From: Deltaproteobacteria bacterium
GTDB lineage: Bacteria; Desulfobacterota; GWC2-55-46
Length of the DNA: 64,000 nt
NCBI GenBank assembly: GCA_016177845.1
Contig: JACOUO010000028.1
Location: 78,531 to 142,530, forward strand
Reading direction: 5' to 3'
Shown: piece by piece, positions 22,528-32,091 of the stretch
Layout of the letters: every line of letters begins with the position of its first letter
Position numbering within the stretch: position 1 is the stretch's first letter
Program-made: the position numbers and the translations under genes
The notes under the pieces: model-generated
Databases searched by the model: none
What the model saw: the letters and a program-made list of their open reading frames with translations, nothing else
What the model was told of the DNA's origin: nothing

Positions 22528-23745
22528 TTATACTGCGGCACAGGCTTCCTGCCTGCCAAAAAACTCTTCGATAAGCGCTTTGCAGTCCTCAACCAGCACA
22601 CCTGTCTTTTTTGCCTCGCGCTCGGTAAATTGCGCCCCGCTATTACGCTCCGACCCGCTTTTGTAAAGAGCGAACGGGATAGGGTCAGGCGTATGTGTCT
22701 TAATCGCAATGGGTGTGGGATGGTCAGGAAGAACCATTACCCTGTACTCGCCGAACTTCTCCAGTCCTTTAAGGATAGGGCCGACTATCTGCCTGTCAAA
22801 GTCCTCTATTGCCTGAAGCTTGTCTTTGAGGCTTCCGTTATGGCCTGCCTCGTCAGGGGCTTCCACATGGACGCAGACAAAATCCTTTGTCTCAAGCGCG
22901 TTTAGGGCTGCATCAGCCTTACCCTTGTAATTCGTATCAATATAGCCTGTTGCGCCGGGCACATTGATGACCTCAAGCCCTGCGTAGATGCCGATACCCT
23001 TCATGAGGTCAACGGCTGAGATGATGGAGCCTTCAATGCCGAACCTCTCTCTCATGGCAGGCATCTGAGGCGCGCTGCCCTGCCCCCAAAGCCAAATGGA
23101 TGTAGCAGGCTTTTTGCCGTTGGCTATCCTTCTTTTATTGACGGGATGGTCTTTAAGCACATCCCATGAAAGTTTCATAAGCTCGATGAGCTTTTCCGCC
23201 CCTGTGCCTTTCGGGAGGTGCTCATCTATCTTTTTATCTGATATATCGTGCGGCGGTGTGGTCTTAAGCGCCTTCTGGCCGTCCTTCCACACCATCAGGT
23301 GCCTGTAGCTTGTGCCTGGGTAAAATCTCACGCCCTCTTTTGAAAGCGCCTTGTCAAGGTCAAGGACAATCTCTCCGGCGTCTTCGGTCGTGATGTGGCC
23401 TGAGCTGTAATCGCCCATTACGGTTGAGCCGCCCTCGTTTATAAGCGTAACAAGATTGCACCTGAACGCTATATCAGTGGGCCCGAGCTTTACGCCGATA
23501 GAGGCTGCCTCAAGGGGCGCCCTTCCCGTATAGTATTTTTTAGGGCTGTATCCGAGAACGCTTAGGTTGGCGACATCGCTTCCCGGTGAATAGCCTTCGG
23601 GAACTGTTGAGAAAAGGCCGAACTTGCCTGAAGAGGCCAGCCTGTCCATATTAGGTGTTGCCGCGAACTCAAGAGGGGTTTTGCCTCCAAGTGAATCAAT
23701 AGGAGCATCTGCCATTCCGTCGCCGATAAGGATTACATATTTCAT
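22528..23745 (-). CDS. apgM: ApgM-family phosphomutase-like protein, probable homoserine kinase
   Basis: 405 residues of the alkaline-phosphatase superfamily, archaeal-type cofactor-independent phosphoglycerate mutase branch: IGDGMADAPIDSLGGKTPLE, PGSDVANLSVLGY (metal and nucleophile serine region), GRAPLEAASIGV, VHVEAPDEAGHNG and VLPDHPTPIAIKTHTPDP. Family members can interconvert 3- and 2-phosphoglycerate. In several phyla this subgroup is found beside hom and thrC and has been proposed as an alternative homoserine kinase. Here it follows hom and thrC in the same direction and no classical thrB is present, so the second role fits better. Both functions remain open. Confidence 0.88.
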   Translation of the reverse strand: MKYVILIGDGMADAPIDSLGGKTPLEFAATPNMDRLASSGKFGLFSTVPEGYSPGSDVANLSVLGYSPKKYYTGRAPLEAASIGVKLGPTDIAFRCNLVTLINEGGSTVMGDYSSGHITTEDAGEIVLDLDKALSKEGVRFYPGTSYRHLMVWKDGQKALKTTPPHDISDKKIDEHLPKGTGAEKLIELMKLSWDVLKDHPVNKRRIANGKKPATSIWLWGQGSAPQMPAMRERFGIEGSIISAVDLMKGIGIYAGLEVINVPGATGYIDTNYKGKADAALNALETKDFVCVHVEAPDEAGHNGSLKDKLQAIEDFDRQIVGPILKGLEKFGEYRVMVLPDHPTPIAIKTHTPDPIPFALYKSGSERNSGAQFTEREAKKTGVLVEDCKALIEEFFGRQEACAAV

Positions 23746-23835
23746 AGTGAACTTCCGCTCTTTGAATTTTCAAAAAATGAGGCGCTTGTTTCTGATTATC
23801 CGCCCTGTTTTGCCTGCCTGTCAATGGGCGAAAAC

Positions 23836-24906
23836 TTAAAAACCCATTATCTCTAAAATCTTATCTATATCAACAGGCACCTTTGTAGGCTTTGGTGAAT
23901 TGTTCATGGCATTATCCGGGTCCTTAAGGCCGTGGCCGGTAAGCGTGCAGACTACGGTGTCACCATCATTGAGCACGCCTTCTTTCTTCATCTTTATGGC
24001 TCCGGCAAGGCTTGCGGCTGAAGCAGGCTCGCAGAACACGCCCTCCCTTGAGGCCAGAAGTTTATATGCCTCAAGTATCTCTTCATCGCTTACCATATCT
24101 ATTACGCCGCCGCTCTCTTTCTTTGCCTTAAGGGCGCCTTCCCAGCTTGCCGGGTTGCCTATCTTAATGGCTGTAGCGATTGTGTGCGGGTCTTCGATAG
24201 GATGCCCAAGCACGATAGGGGCTGAGCCCTCTGCCTGAAAGCCCATCATCTTGGGAAGGTTCGAGATAAAGCCCTCCCTGTAATATTCGTTATACCCTTT
24301 CCAGTAGGCGGTGATATTGCCTGCGTTGCCTACGGGCAGGAAGTGATATGTCGGGGCAAAGCCAAGATGCTCGCAGACCTCGAACGCCGCTGTCTTCTGG
24401 CCTTCTATCCTGAACGGGTTAATGGAGTTTACCAGCTTTATCGGGTAGTTCTTTGTAATCTCTTTGACAAGGTTAAGCGCATCGTCAAAGTTGCCTTTTA
24501 TCTGGAGTACCAATGCGCCGTGCATCATTGCCTGAGAGAGCTTGCCGAGGGCAATGCCGCCGTCCGGTACAAGCACATATGCCTTCATGCCTGCCTTTGC
24601 GGCATATGCGGCGGCAGAGGCCGAGGTATTTCCTGTTGAGGCGCATATTACTGCCTTTGCGCCTTCTTCCCTTGCCTTTGAAACGGCAAATGTCATACCC
24701 CTGTCCTTGAATGACCCTGTGGGGTTAAGCCCTTCGTACTTAAGGAGCAACCTTATATCCCCGAAGATATCCTTGAGGTTTTCCACTTCAACAAGGGGTG
24801 TGTTGCCCTCGCGAAGCGTTGTAATGGCGCTGTCGCTTATCTCAGGGAGAAAATCCCTGAACTCCCTGATAAGTCCGCCCCATAATCCTTTTCTAGTTAG
24901 CTGCAC
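23836..24906 (-). CDS. thrC: Threonine synthase
   Basis: 356 residues, fold-type II PLP enzyme. PLP lysine K67 is in NPTGSFKDRGM; phosphate-binding loop PVGNAGNITAYWKGY; CASTGNTSASAAAYAAKAG is typical. It converts O-phosphohomoserine to threonine. The start is GTG at 24904-24906 with GGAG 7 nt upstream and a 14-bp overlap with the end of hom, so the two are coupled. The next in-frame ATG is internal and lacks a good ribosome-binding site. Confidence 0.95.
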   Translation of the reverse strand: MQLTRKGLWGGLIREFRDFLPEISDSAITTLREGNTPLVEVENLKDIFGDIRLLLKYEGLNPTGSFKDRGMTFAVSKAREEGAKAVICASTGNTSASAAAYAAKAGMKAYVLVPDGGIALGKLSQAMMHGALVLQIKGNFDDALNLVKEITKNYPIKLVNSINPFRIEGQKTAAFEVCEHLGFAPTYHFLPVGNAGNITAYWKGYNEYYREGFISNLPKMMGFQAEGSAPIVLGHPIEDPHTIATAIKIGNPASWEGALKAKKESGGVIDMVSDEEILEAYKLLASREGVFCEPASAASLAGAIKMKKEGVLNDGDTVVCTLTGHGLKDPDNAMNNSPKPTKVPVDIDKILEIMGF

Positions 24907-26257
24907 CGAGGTTCTCCTCTATCCTGATATAAATTATTTTATCGTGTATTATGTCCATCTTCTGTATCTCTTCAATCGCGCTCCTGAGTTCCTTTTCAAG
25001 CGCGTGATGGGTAAGGATGACCAGGGGAACAGCTCCGCCTATCTTCCTGTCCCTCTGGATTACAGAAGAAATGCTTATATTGTATTTGCCGAGCACGCCT
25101 GAGACCTTTGAAAGCGCACCGGGCTTATCAATAGCTAAAAACCTTATATAATAAGGGCTTTCAAGGTTTTCCATAGGTTTTATCTTAACAGTTTTCACAG
25201 CCTCTTCGGTATATGAAAGCGGGGGCAGCCTCTTTGATATGCCCTTCTTCATATTCCTTGCTATGTCCATGAGGTCAGCCGCTACCGCGCTTGCCGTAGG
25301 CATCATCCCTGCTCCCATGCCGTAGAACATCACAGGCCCGACTGCATTGCCATGCAGATGGACCGCGTTGAAAACTCCGTCGATGTTGGCAAGGGGATGC
25401 TCTGTGGGTATCATGGTCGGGTGCACCCTTGCTTCAATGTGGCCGTCAATGTTCTTGGCGATTGCCAGGAGCTTTATCCTGTAGCCGAATTCCTTTGCGA
25501 ACTTTATATCAAGCTGGCTGATGCTGCTTATGCCCTCGGTATAGATGTCTTCAAGCCTCACATATGTGCCGTAGGCAAGATTTATAAGGATGGCAAGCTT
25601 ATTGGCTGTATCGATACCCTCTACATCATAGGTCGGGTCAGCTTCTGCATAGCCCTTCTCCTGCGCCCTTCTGAGCACATCTTCGAACTTGCCGCCCTCA
25701 TTGGTCATCTTTGAGAGGATGTAGTTCGCTGTTCCGTTTATGATGCCGTAAATAGAATCTATCTTATTGGCTGCAAGCCCTTCCCTTAAAGCCTTGAGGA
25801 TGGGTATGCCTCCGCCAACACTTGCCTCAAAATAGATATCCACTCCCTTTTCAGCGGCCTTCTTAAATATCTCTTCACCGTGGATGGAGAGCAGGGCCTT
25901 GTTTGCGGTCACCACATGCTTTCCGCGCTCAAGGGCTTCCATTATGAATGTCCTGGCTATCCCTGTTCCGCCAACAAGCTCAATGACAATGGATATCTCA
26001 GGGTCGTTTATGATATCCATCGCGTCAGGGGTGAGGACGCCGTCCTCTAATTTTACTCCCCTGTCCCTTGTCGTGTCCTTGTCAGCCACCCTTTTAAGAT
26101 GGAGCTCGCAGCCGAGCTTATCAAGTATGATGCCGGAGTTTTCCTTGAGCACCTTTACAACGCCTGTGCCCACTGTGCCGAAGCCGATAAGCCCGACATT
26201 TATCCTCTCGGTCTTGACTGACGGAATATGGGTAATCTTCTTTTCAGCGGTTGTCAT
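24893..26257 (-). CDS. hom: Homoserine dehydrogenase with C-terminal ACT domain
   Basis: 454 residues. The NAD(P)-binding Rossmann start is INVGLIGFGTVGTGVVKVL; the dehydrogenase part has TANKALLS, EASVGGGIPILKALREGLAAN, GIINGTANYIL and EADPTYDVEGIDTANKLAIL. From about residue 375 an ACT domain follows (YYIRFLAIDKPGALSKVSGVLGKYNISISSVIQ), usually the site of threonine feedback. It reduces aspartate semialdehyde to homoserine. It lies 16 bp after the aminotransferase and overlaps thrC, which indicates an operon for threonine synthesis. Confidence 0.96.
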   Translation of the reverse strand: MTTAEKKITHIPSVKTERINVGLIGFGTVGTGVVKVLKENSGIILDKLGCELHLKRVADKDTTRDRGVKLEDGVLTPDAMDIINDPEISIVIELVGGTGIARTFIMEALERGKHVVTANKALLSIHGEEIFKKAAEKGVDIYFEASVGGGIPILKALREGLAANKIDSIYGIINGTANYILSKMTNEGGKFEDVLRRAQEKGYAEADPTYDVEGIDTANKLAILINLAYGTYVRLEDIYTEGISSISQLDIKFAKEFGYRIKLLAIAKNIDGHIEARVHPTMIPTEHPLANIDGVFNAVHLHGNAVGPVMFYGMGAGMMPTASAVAADLMDIARNMKKGISKRLPPLSYTEEAVKTVKIKPMENLESPYYIRFLAIDKPGALSKVSGVLGKYNISISSVIQRDRKIGGAVPLVILTHHALEKELRSAIEEIQKMDIIHDKIIYIRIEENLGAAN

Positions 26258-26273
26258 TCTCTGATATACCTTC

Positions 26274-27500
26274 TTAATCTAATTTAACGCCAGCCTTGAT
26301 GGCTTCATTTATCATAACTGCCTTATCGGGCGTTTCAAAAGCTTTCTTTATGCATTTCGCGGCCTGTCTTATCCTGTGCTCGTTCTCCACAAGCGCAAGC
26401 CTTACATAATCATCTCCGTACTCTCCGAAGCCAATGCCGGGAGATACTGCGACCTTTGCCTTATTAAGCAGGAATTTAGAGAACTCAAGGGACTTCATAT
26501 CCTTGAACTGCTCAGGTATCTTGGCCCATACGAACATGGTTGCCTTTGGCTTCTGTATGTCCCAGCCTGCCTTGCCAAAGCTCTCTATAAGGGCATTTCT
26601 CCTTGATTCATATACCTTGCACATCTCATCCACGCAGTCCTGCGGGCCGTTAAGGGCGACAATACCGGAAATCTGTATAGGCTGGAACATCCCGTAGTCA
26701 AGATAGCTCTTTATCCTTGTAAGCGCGGCGATAAGCTTTTTATTTCCTACCGCAAAGCCTACCCTCCAGCCGGGCATATTGTAGCTCTTTGATAATGTAA
26801 AGAACTCTACGCCCACATCCTTGGCGCCGGGGGCTTCAAGGAAGCTCGGGGCCTTGTAGCCGTCAAATACTATATCGGCATACGCAAGGTCATGAATGAC
26901 CATGAGGTCATTTTCCTTCGCGAAATCAACTACCTTTTTAAAGAACTCAAGGTCAACGACCTCTGTTGTCGGATTATGCGGGAAGTTAAGTACAAGCAGC
27001 TTGGGCTTGGGCCATGTCTGCTTGACTGCCTTCTGAAGCTCATCAAAAAAGTCAACGCCCGGAAGAAGCGGAATGCTTCTTACATCGCCTCCGGCAATGA
27101 TTATTGAATATGTATGTATCGGGTAAGTCGGATTGGGCACGAACACCACATCACCGGGACCGATTATGGCAAGGGCAAGGTGCGCTATGCCTTCTTTTGA
27201 GCCTATTGTGGCAACAGCCTCTGTCTCAGGGTCGATATCGACATTGTAACGCCTCTTGTACCAGTCGGCTATGGCAAGCCTTAGCTTATAGATGCCACGG
27301 GAGGCTGAATAGCGGTGATTCCTCGGGTTGTGCGCTGCCTCTATGAGCTTATTGACTATATGGGGAGGCGTGGGCTGGTCAGGATTGCCCATACCGAAAT
27401 CGATTATGTCTTCCCCTCTTTTTCTTGCCGCAACCTTAAGGTCGGTTACGATATTGAACACATATGGCGGAAGCCGTTTGATCCTATGAAATTCGTCCAT
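26274..27500 (-). CDS. alaC: Alanine/aspartate-type aminotransferase (AlaC-like)
   Basis: 408 residues, fold-type I PLP enzyme. It follows E. coli AlaC closely over its length: [77 protein letters not shown] (PLP lysine in SKSYN) and [22 protein letters not shown]. AlaC makes alanine from pyruvate and glutamate. Its place upstream of hom in the same operon suggests it could also feed aspartate into the pathway, which is inference. Alternative: LL-diaminopimelate aminotransferase-like; the sequence fits AlaC better. Confidence 0.88.
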   Translation of the reverse strand: MDEFHRIKRLPPYVFNIVTDLKVAARKRGEDIIDFGMGNPDQPTPPHIVNKLIEAAHNPRNHRYSASRGIYKLRLAIADWYKRRYNVDIDPETEAVATIGSKEGIAHLALAIIGPGDVVFVPNPTYPIHTYSIIIAGGDVRSIPLLPGVDFFDELQKAVKQTWPKPKLLVLNFPHNPTTEVVDLEFFKKVVDFAKENDLMVIHDLAYADIVFDGYKAPSFLEAPGAKDVGVEFFTLSKSYNMPGWRVGFAVGNKKLIAALTRIKSYLDYGMFQPIQISGIVALNGPQDCVDEMCKVYESRRNALIESFGKAGWDIQKPKATMFVWAKIPEQFKDMKSLEFSKFLLNKAKVAVSPGIGFGEYGDDYVRLALVENEHRIRQAAKCIKKAFETPDKAVMINEAIKAGVKLD

Positions 27501-27545
27501 TGAAAACCCATCCGGTTTGATTGTTATCTGCTTTATATATCGGTA

Positions 27546-28394
27546 TTATTTACCGTTTATTAACTGTTCAGCGTTATACGAACTTCTTACGAACGGCCCT
27601 GAATAGACATATTTCAGGCCGATTGCCTTGCCGTATTCCTCATATTCCTTAAAGACTTCCGGCTCAACATATTCCCTTACTTCAAGGTTATTGCGCGTGG
27701 GCCTAAGGTACTGCCCGATAGTGACTGCATCGCAGCCTGACGCCAAAAGGTCCCTTAAGACCTCTTTCACCTCTTCTTTTGTCTCGCCAAGCCCCACCAT
27801 TATGCCGGATTTTGTCATTACACCGGCTTGCTTTGCCCTTCCAAGCACATCAAGAGACCTTTGGTAGTCTGCCTGAGGCCTTACCACCGAATAAAGGGAC
27901 GGCACTGTCTCAAGGTTATGGTTGAAGATATCGGGCCGGGCATCCAGAACTATCTTTAAAGCCTCTTGGTCGCCCTCGAAATCAGGGGTCAGCACCTCGA
28001 CTAAAATGTCGGAAATGTTATCTTTTATCGCCTTGATTGTCAAGGCAAATTGGTCTGCTCCGCCGTTTGGAAGGTCATCCCTTGTAACCGAAGTTATGAC
28101 CACATGCTTAAGCCCCAGCTCTTTTGCCGTAAGGGCAATATTGGCTGGTTCATGGGGGTCGACCAACAGCGGGTCGGCCTTTTTTTCAATGGAGCAGAAC
28201 CCGCACGTGCGGGTGCAGACATCCCCAAGTATCATAAAAGTGGCAGTGGGCTTGGAAAAGCACTCCCCGATATTGGGGCATCGTGCGGACTCGCAGACAG
28301 TATGGAGGTTTCTTTTCCGAAGGATGGATTTCATCTCATGGAGCTTGCTTGCAGGCCCCAGCGTCTTTTTTGCCCAGGAAGGGAGTCTTTTCAT
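27546..28394 (-). CDS. lipA: Lipoyl synthase, radical SAM enzyme
   Basis: 282 residues. Auxiliary cluster cysteines are C34, C39 and C45 (CESARCPNIGEC); the radical-SAM cluster is C60, C64 and C67 (CTRTCGFC). The C-terminal RSSYNAE provides the conserved serine ligand of the auxiliary cluster. It inserts two sulphur atoms into protein-bound octanoate. No lipB or lplA is next to it in the window. Confidence 0.96.
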   Translation of the reverse strand: MKRLPSWAKKTLGPASKLHEMKSILRKRNLHTVCESARCPNIGECFSKPTATFMILGDVCTRTCGFCSIEKKADPLLVDPHEPANIALTAKELGLKHVVITSVTRDDLPNGGADQFALTIKAIKDNISDILVEVLTPDFEGDQEALKIVLDARPDIFNHNLETVPSLYSVVRPQADYQRSLDVLGRAKQAGVMTKSGIMVGLGETKEEVKEVLRDLLASGCDAVTIGQYLRPTRNNLEVREYVEPEVFKEYEEYGKAIGLKYVYSGPFVRSSYNAEQLINGK

Positions 28395-28506
28395 GATTTT
28401 AAGAGGATAATCCGTTCAAAACCTTAGAAATTTACCTCAACAACATACCATTTTAAAGAGGGAAATACAATGGAACAGTTGGATCTCCCTCAAATTACGG
28501 CAAGCC

Positions 28507-29166
28507 TCAGTAAAGGGCCCTCTCAAGGGAGTTTAAAAATGCCGAACTTGCGGGTGCATTGGGGTTGTCTTTAAGGAGCGGAAGGTCGAAAGGTATGTCA
28601 ATATCATACCAGGGATTGAGAAGTTTGAAATTTAACGCGCTCTCCTTTACCCTTTTAATGGTCTCTTCGAGGACTTTATTTGTGCTCCAGGGGATATTTA
28701 TAAAAGGCGCATTGCTTAGGCCGTTCATGGCTACAAGGTAGTAGCCTCCGTCATCGGCAGGGCCGAGCACAAGCCTTGTCTCACCCTCAAGGAGATCAAA
28801 TGATTCAGTTATGAAATACCCCGGCATATCAGGACTGTCAGAACCTATAAGACATACCTTTTTATAACCTTTTGCAAATAAGTACCTGAAGCTATTGCAT
28901 ATTCTTTCGCCAAGGCCATCCCCTTCCTGGGGAAACGATGCAATATCTTCAGGGATGAATCCTTCAATATCATCGCCTTGCGCAAGGGGCGCGTACGACG
29001 CAAATATATCAACACCCTTGGCTTTACGCGCGTTCGAGAAAGTATCTGCCAGAAAGCACTTATAAAGCTCCGCCGCTTCTTCATGCGAAAGCGGCGGCAC
29101 AAGCCTTGTCTTTACATCCCCCGGTCTCGGGGCTTTCATCATTATAATTACGGCGTTGGTATTCAT
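28507..29166 (-). CDS. GT-A-fold glycosyltransferase-like protein (DUF2064/TIGR04282)
   Basis: 219 residues. The start NAVIIMMKAPRPGDVKTRLVPPLS and the sections GDGLGERICNSF, LIGSDSPDMPGYFI and LGPADDGGYYLVAM match the DUF2064 family, which has a nucleotide-sugar transferase fold. Some members sit in arsenosugar gene sets, but none of those partners is seen here. GSDSPD and PADDGG are the expected metal and nucleotide-binding positions. It lies next to the small zinc-ribbon protein and DUF3343 gene on the same strand. Substrate unknown. Confidence 0.8.
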   Translation of the reverse strand: MNTNAVIIMMKAPRPGDVKTRLVPPLSHEEAAELYKCFLADTFSNARKAKGVDIFASYAPLAQGDDIEGFIPEDIASFPQEGDGLGERICNSFRYLFAKGYKKVCLIGSDSPDMPGYFITESFDLLEGETRLVLGPADDGGYYLVAMNGLSNAPFINIPWSTNKVLEETIKRVKESALNFKLLNPWYDIDIPFDLPLLKDNPNAPASSAFLNSLERALY

Positions 29167-29177
29167 CTCAGATAATA

Positions 29178-29351
29178 TCAGGCCTTTTCAGCGGTCTTAT
29201 GCCTGCCTGTGCGCTCCTGCTCTTTTTTATCGGAACAGGCTGCGCAGGCATACCTCTTCTCATGCCTTACCGTAAGCCTGTCGTAATCCTTATCAAGGGC
29301 TACCCTTACTACCTTCTCTGTCTCTTTTCCGCAAAAATCACAACGCAACAT
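29178..29351 (-). CDS. Small zinc-ribbon protein of unknown function
   Basis: 57 residues from the ATG at 29349-29351 (MLRCDFCGKETEK), preferred over a longer frame because it starts directly with the zinc motif and has GGAAGGAGAAG upstream. Two CxxC pairs, CDFCGK and CAACSDKK, should bind one zinc. The middle part, VRVALDKDYDRLTVRHEKRY, is basic. It overlaps the end of the DUF3343 gene by 14 bp, so the pair is probably co-translated. Confidence 0.65.
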   Translation of the reverse strand: MLRCDFCGKETEKVVRVALDKDYDRLTVRHEKRYACAACSDKKEQERTGRHKTAEKA

Positions 29352-29577
29352 ACTCTTCTCCTTCCTTCCTGTAAATGGTTTTAGGCTCAAGCCCAGAGTT
29401 CTTCAGGGCCTCTTTGGCATCAACCAGAGATTCATCCTTCATTGATATCACAAGGTCGCAATACGGGGCAAGGGCCTTAGGCGCAGGCAGAAGCCTGAAC
29501 GGGACAGATGCCTCCTTTAATATCTCCTCAGCCTTAAGCGCCTTATGCGCTGAGCCAAAGGCCAGAATATATTCCAT
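29338..29577 (-). CDS. DUF3343 family protein (putative Se/S carrier-like)
   Basis: 79 residues from the ATG at 29575-29577 (MEYILAFGSAHKALKAEEIL), the usual family start; the open frame extends 12 codons further without a ribosome-binding site. The family fold has KALKAEEILKEASVPFRLLPAP followed by CDLVISM, with a conserved Cys after the Pro-rich turn (PYCDLV). A role in sulphur or selenium transfer has been proposed for the family; nothing here tests that. It overlaps the zinc-ribbon gene. Confidence 0.65.
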   Translation of the reverse strand: MEYILAFGSAHKALKAEEILKEASVPFRLLPAPKALAPYCDLVISMKDESLVDAKEALKNSGLEPKTIYRKEGEEYVAL

Positions 29578-29828
29578 AAAAATGAAGTTAGCAGATTTCA
29601 AAGCCATAAGCAAGAATAAGGCAAAACCAATTTAGGAGCTAAATATTTTTACACTGAAAATCCCCTTTTTAACAAGAATCCTTTTCAGGGCCTTAAATAA
29701 AGTAAACGAATTTTACGCTCACGCTCGGGCATTAAAAAAATCCCTGAGAATAACCCGGTTTTTAGAATTGATTTCAGATGGAATATAGCTTGCAATCAAA
29801 TATTCAAAACACGGAAAAGGAGGCAGGG

Positions 29829-30722
29829 ATGAAAAAAAGCTTTACATTTTTATCGACATCCGCGCTCAGCGCTTTGCTTATCAGCTTCTCGTCAGTGCCG
29901 TCATATGCGGTATCATACCTTGAGTACAACGGCAGGATGACCATTGTGGCAGACGGGGCAGTGATAAATGAAGCCGCGTCCTCAGTTCAAGGCGCCTTAC
30001 CCTTTGAGAATACCGGCCTTACCCTAAGCGGAGGTTCAGGCAACGCAGGGGGCTTTCTTATCACGACAGCTTATCTTGACTACGGCAGGTTTGGCGTAGC
30101 CTATGACGGGCAGGCCGAAGTCAGCGCACCGGGCTCATGGATAGAGTTTGCGGCTAATCACGAAATGCGCTGGTATGACACTGCCCGTATCTTTTCAGAC
30201 ACCCTGAGACAAGGCACAATAGTAGAGTTTGCAGCAACTATTCCTTCACAAAGCGGCTCAGCGTACATGGGCATAAAAGGAAGCGGACAGGAGGGCAACG
30301 GGCTTTCCGAGCTTTGGGCAGGCCCAGGCGGAGATAATACTACAACAATCTTTCAGGGCCGAGTAGGCGACACCCTCGGCATTACAGGCTCATGGAATGT
30401 AAGGGGCGGCATGTATGATGATTACGCCTCTCAGGGGCTCGACGGCTATATTGAGCAGATTTGGTCTCAAAATGCAGACTTCTACCTTGACCCGATCACT
30501 GGAGGGGTAAGCCTTATATCAGAGAGCGGAGCCTCGTATTCATCAGGCGCATACGGCACAAAACCTCCGATATACACGCCTCCCATTTACAGGGAAACCT
30601 CGCACAACGCCGCGGAATCTTCTACCCTTTTACTTTTGGGCTGCGCCCTCACCTCATTTTTCTTCATCGGGAAAAGGAGACAGGATAAATATCCTGAAAC
30701 AAATCAGCAAATAAGGGCTTAG
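29829..30722 (+). CDS. Secreted protein with PEP-CTERM-like sorting end
   Basis: 297 residues from ATG at 29829 (MKKSFTFLSTSALSALLISF) with AAGGAGG 5 nt upstream; the frame opens 17 codons earlier. It has a signal peptide and then a beta-rich domain with many Gly/Ser/Tyr (LTLSGGSGNAGGFLITTAYL). The C-terminus ESSTLLLLGCALTSFFFIG-KRRQ has the Ser-Thr, a hydrophobic helix and a basic tail of PEP-CTERM proteins (PEPSTLLLLG), but P-E-P is replaced by A-E-S. Such proteins are cut and anchored by an exosortase in exopolysaccharide-producing bacteria. None is seen in the window. This may be a variant or an uncleaved form. Confidence 0.7.
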   Translation: MKKSFTFLSTSALSALLISFSSVPSYAVSYLEYNGRMTIVADGAVINEAASSVQGALPFENTGLTLSGGSGNAGGFLITTAYLDYGRFGVAYDGQAEVSAPGSWIEFAANHEMRWYDTARIFSDTLRQGTIVEFAATIPSQSGSAYMGIKGSGQEGNGLSELWAGPGGDNTTTIFQGRVGDTLGITGSWNVRGGMYDDYASQGLDGYIEQIWSQNADFYLDPITGGVSLISESGASYSSGAYGTKPPIYTPPIYRETSHNAAESSTLLLLGCALTSFFFIGKRRQDKYPETNQQIRA

Positions 30723-30749
30723 CCGATATTTTCTCACCGGAATAAAAAA

Positions 30750-30778
30750 AGCCTGCCGGAAAAACCGGCAGGCTTTTT
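30750..30778 (+). terminator. Bidirectional terminator between the PEP-CTERM-like gene and glyA
   Basis: A 10-bp perfect stem AGCCTGCCGG / CCGGCAGGCT with a 5-A loop (30750-30774). It is flanked by an A-run before and a T-run after, so it serves both converging genes. Confidence 0.92.
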
Positions 30779-30801
30779 GATTTTTGGATAAGAACAGTGG
30801 C

Positions 30802-32058
30802 TTATACTGCCGCGTTCACAAGGCTCTTATAGAACGGGAATTTTATGCAAAGCTCTTTTACTTCGGCCTTTATCGCTGCAAGCGCGTTCTCATCGGCGCG
30901 GCTCTTAAGAGCGCTGTCTATAAAGCCGGCGATAAGCTTCATCTCAGCTTCGTTCATGCCCTTTGTAGTTGCGGCGGGAACGCCTACCCTGATTCCGCTT
31001 GTCACGAACGGGCTTCTTGTCTCAAACGGGATGGTATTTTTGTTCACTGTGATACCGGCTTTTACAAGCGCCTCTTCAGCCTCTTTGCCTGTGATGTCCT
31101 GCTTTGTAAGGTCAACGAGCATCAGGTGATTGTCTGTTCCGCCTGATACAAGGTTATAGCCTTTGTTCATAAGCTCTTCTGAAAGGACTTTCGCGTTGGC
31201 CAATACCTGCTTCTGATATGTGATGAATGACGGGTCGAGGGCTTCTTTGAACGCGACTGCCTTTGCGGCGATTATGTGCATAAGCGGGCCACCCTGTATT
31301 CCGGGGAATATCTGCTTGTCAACTGCCTTTGCGAACTCCTCACGGCACATTATCATGCCGCTTCTGGGCCCTCTCAAGGTCTTGTGGGTTGTTGTAGTGA
31401 CGAACTCGGCAACAGGCACCGGGCTCGGATGGAGGCCTGCCACGACAAGGCCAGCGATATGGGCGATATCGACCATCATCACTGCGCCCACTTCATCGGC
31501 TATTGACCTGAATGCGTTGAAATCTATGATTCTCGGGTAAGCGCTCGCACCTACAACTATCATCTTCGGGCGATTCTGCTTTGCAAGCTCTCTTACCTGG
31601 TCATAATCTATGCGGTGCGTATCCGGCCTTACGCCGTAAAATACAATATTATAAAGCTGGCCAGAGAAGTTTACAGGGCTTCCGTGAGTAAGGTGTCCGC
31701 CGTGGGAAAGGTTCATGCCCATTACAGTGTCACCCGGCTTTACAGCGGCAAGATAGACCGCCATATTGGCCTGTGAGCCTGAATGGGGCTGGACATTTAC
31801 ATGCTCGCATCCAAAAAGCTTTTTTGCCCTCTCTATGGCAAGCCTCTCGGCAATATCAACAAATTCACATCCGCCGTAATACCTTTTGCCCGGGTACCCT
31901 TCGGCGTACTTGTTTGTCATTACGCTTCCGGCAGCTTCCAAAACCGCTTCGCTGACAAGGTTCTCGGAGGCGATAAGCTCTAACTTATATTCCTGCCTCT
32001 CGGCCTCAAGCCTAATGGATTCGTAGATTTCAGGGTCAAAATTCTTGAGAACTGACAT
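30802..32058 (-). CDS. glyA: Serine hydroxymethyltransferase
   Basis: 418 residues, full length. Typical segments are [53 protein letters not shown], and the PLP lysine region [17 protein letters not shown]. It interconverts serine and glycine with tetrahydrofolate. It lies 33 bp after rpiB at the end of the fatty-acid gene cluster, an order common in Nitrospirota and deltaproteobacteria. Confidence 0.97.
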   Translation of the reverse strand: MSVLKNFDPEIYESIRLEAERQEYKLELIASENLVSEAVLEAAGSVMTNKYAEGYPGKRYYGGCEFVDIAERLAIERAKKLFGCEHVNVQPHSGSQANMAVYLAAVKPGDTVMGMNLSHGGHLTHGSPVNFSGQLYNIVFYGVRPDTHRIDYDQVRELAKQNRPKMIVVGASAYPRIIDFNAFRSIADEVGAVMMVDIAHIAGLVVAGLHPSPVPVAEFVTTTTHKTLRGPRSGMIMCREEFAKAVDKQIFPGIQGGPLMHIIAAKAVAFKEALDPSFITYQKQVLANAKVLSEELMNKGYNLVSGGTDNHLMLVDLTKQDITGKEAEEALVKAGITVNKNTIPFETRSPFVTSGIRVGVPAATTKGMNEAEMKLIAGFIDSALKSRADENALAAIKAEVKELCIKFPFYKSLVNAAV

Positions 32059-32091
32059 TTTAAACTGCCTCCGTATAAAATAAAAAAACGC

